Assembly: GCF_029784155.1 (NCBI RefSeq)
Contig: NC_073691.1
Coordinates: 127,968,714-128,032,713, forward strand
Direction of reading: 5' to 3'
Length of the DNA: 64,000 bases
Source of the DNA: Uranotaenia lowii
Lineage: Eukaryota > Arthropoda > Insecta > Diptera > Culicidae
Each line of letters begins with the position of its first letter. Positions within the stretch are counted from its first letter, which is position 1. A program made the position numbers and the translations under genes. Shown here in pieces: positions 63,788 through 64,000 of the stretch. The notes under the pieces are model-generated. The model saw only the letters and a list, made by a program, of their open reading frames with translations, was not told the DNA's origin and did no database searches.

Positions 63788-64000
63788 TGTTGCATTTAAG
63801 CTTATAGCTAAGTTATTAGTCCTAAAAATATTTCACGATACGAGCGATTGGCAAACTAACACATAAAAACCCATCCCCATATAGAGAAAAATCAGCGTGT
63901 TGTTATTATTAAACCAAAATTGGTTAAAATACGACAAGCGTGAAATTTTATGTCAAGAGCACCCAAAAATGAGGAAAGGAAACGCGGCGTGCAACAAAGG
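63788..64000 (+). mobile_element. 3' LTR of element 2, first 213 bp (continues beyond the window)
   Basis: tgttgcatttaagcttatag onward, with no difference from 54251-54463. The rest of the LTR and the distal part of the interrupted LTR 1 should lie just outside the window. Confidence 0.93.

Overview
This 64 kb window is nuclear DNA of an animal, most likely a culicid mosquito or a close dipteran relative. The evidence is the load and type of mobile DNA: an I-clade non-LTR element with an RNase H domain, a Jockey fragment, RTE-type fragments, long-LTR Ty3/gypsy elements, a Helitron, and many TA-flanked MITE-like elements. Short GT-AG introns and AATAAA signals confirm a eukaryote. The species call is inference; no conserved host gene and no functional tRNA or rRNA gene was recognised.

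Layout. 1-12 kb: AT-rich DNA with several TIR elements (1492-2465, 7534-8336, 9250-10214, partial 11594-11895) and a tRNA-derived SINE-like head. 12-19 kb: isolated exons with good splice sites, a Jockey ORF2 fragment, a 0.9 kb heptanucleotide minisatellite, a 150-bp tandem duplication and a 712-bp MITE. 19-29 kb: a foldback element with one arm invaded by another element, a tiny RTE insertion with a 12-bp TSD, two palindromic elements side by side, and copies of a family ending CCCAGCCAACA. 29-32 kb: an RTE pseudogene split by a solo LTR that is itself split by a MITE. 32-43 kb: TIR elements that contain short spliced reading frames, plus a Helitron inside a TIR element. 42.9-48.1 kb: a near-complete I-clade retrotransposon. 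48.9-64 kb: a gag/pol-less LTR element whose 3' LTR is interrupted by a related Ty3/gypsy element with open gag and pol.

Two themes stand out. First, several unrelated TIR elements (about 0.7-3.2 kb) carry very short multi-exon genes with consensus donors and acceptors, reading frames that stay open across the intron and an AATAAA signal. The clearest are an 84-codon ORF (34309-34623, minus) and a 104-codon ORF (34986-36051, plus). Two copies of one TIR family hold different cargo. Second, the two LTR elements look like a non-autonomous/autonomous pair. They share the primer-binding site, a splice donor just after an ATG near the LTR end, and a 16-bp hairpin just upstream of the 3' LTR with a compensatory base-pair change. 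The gypsy element looks young: the 213 bp of 3' LTR visible here are identical to the 5' LTR.

All coordinates were read by eye. Element families were named only where motifs allow it.
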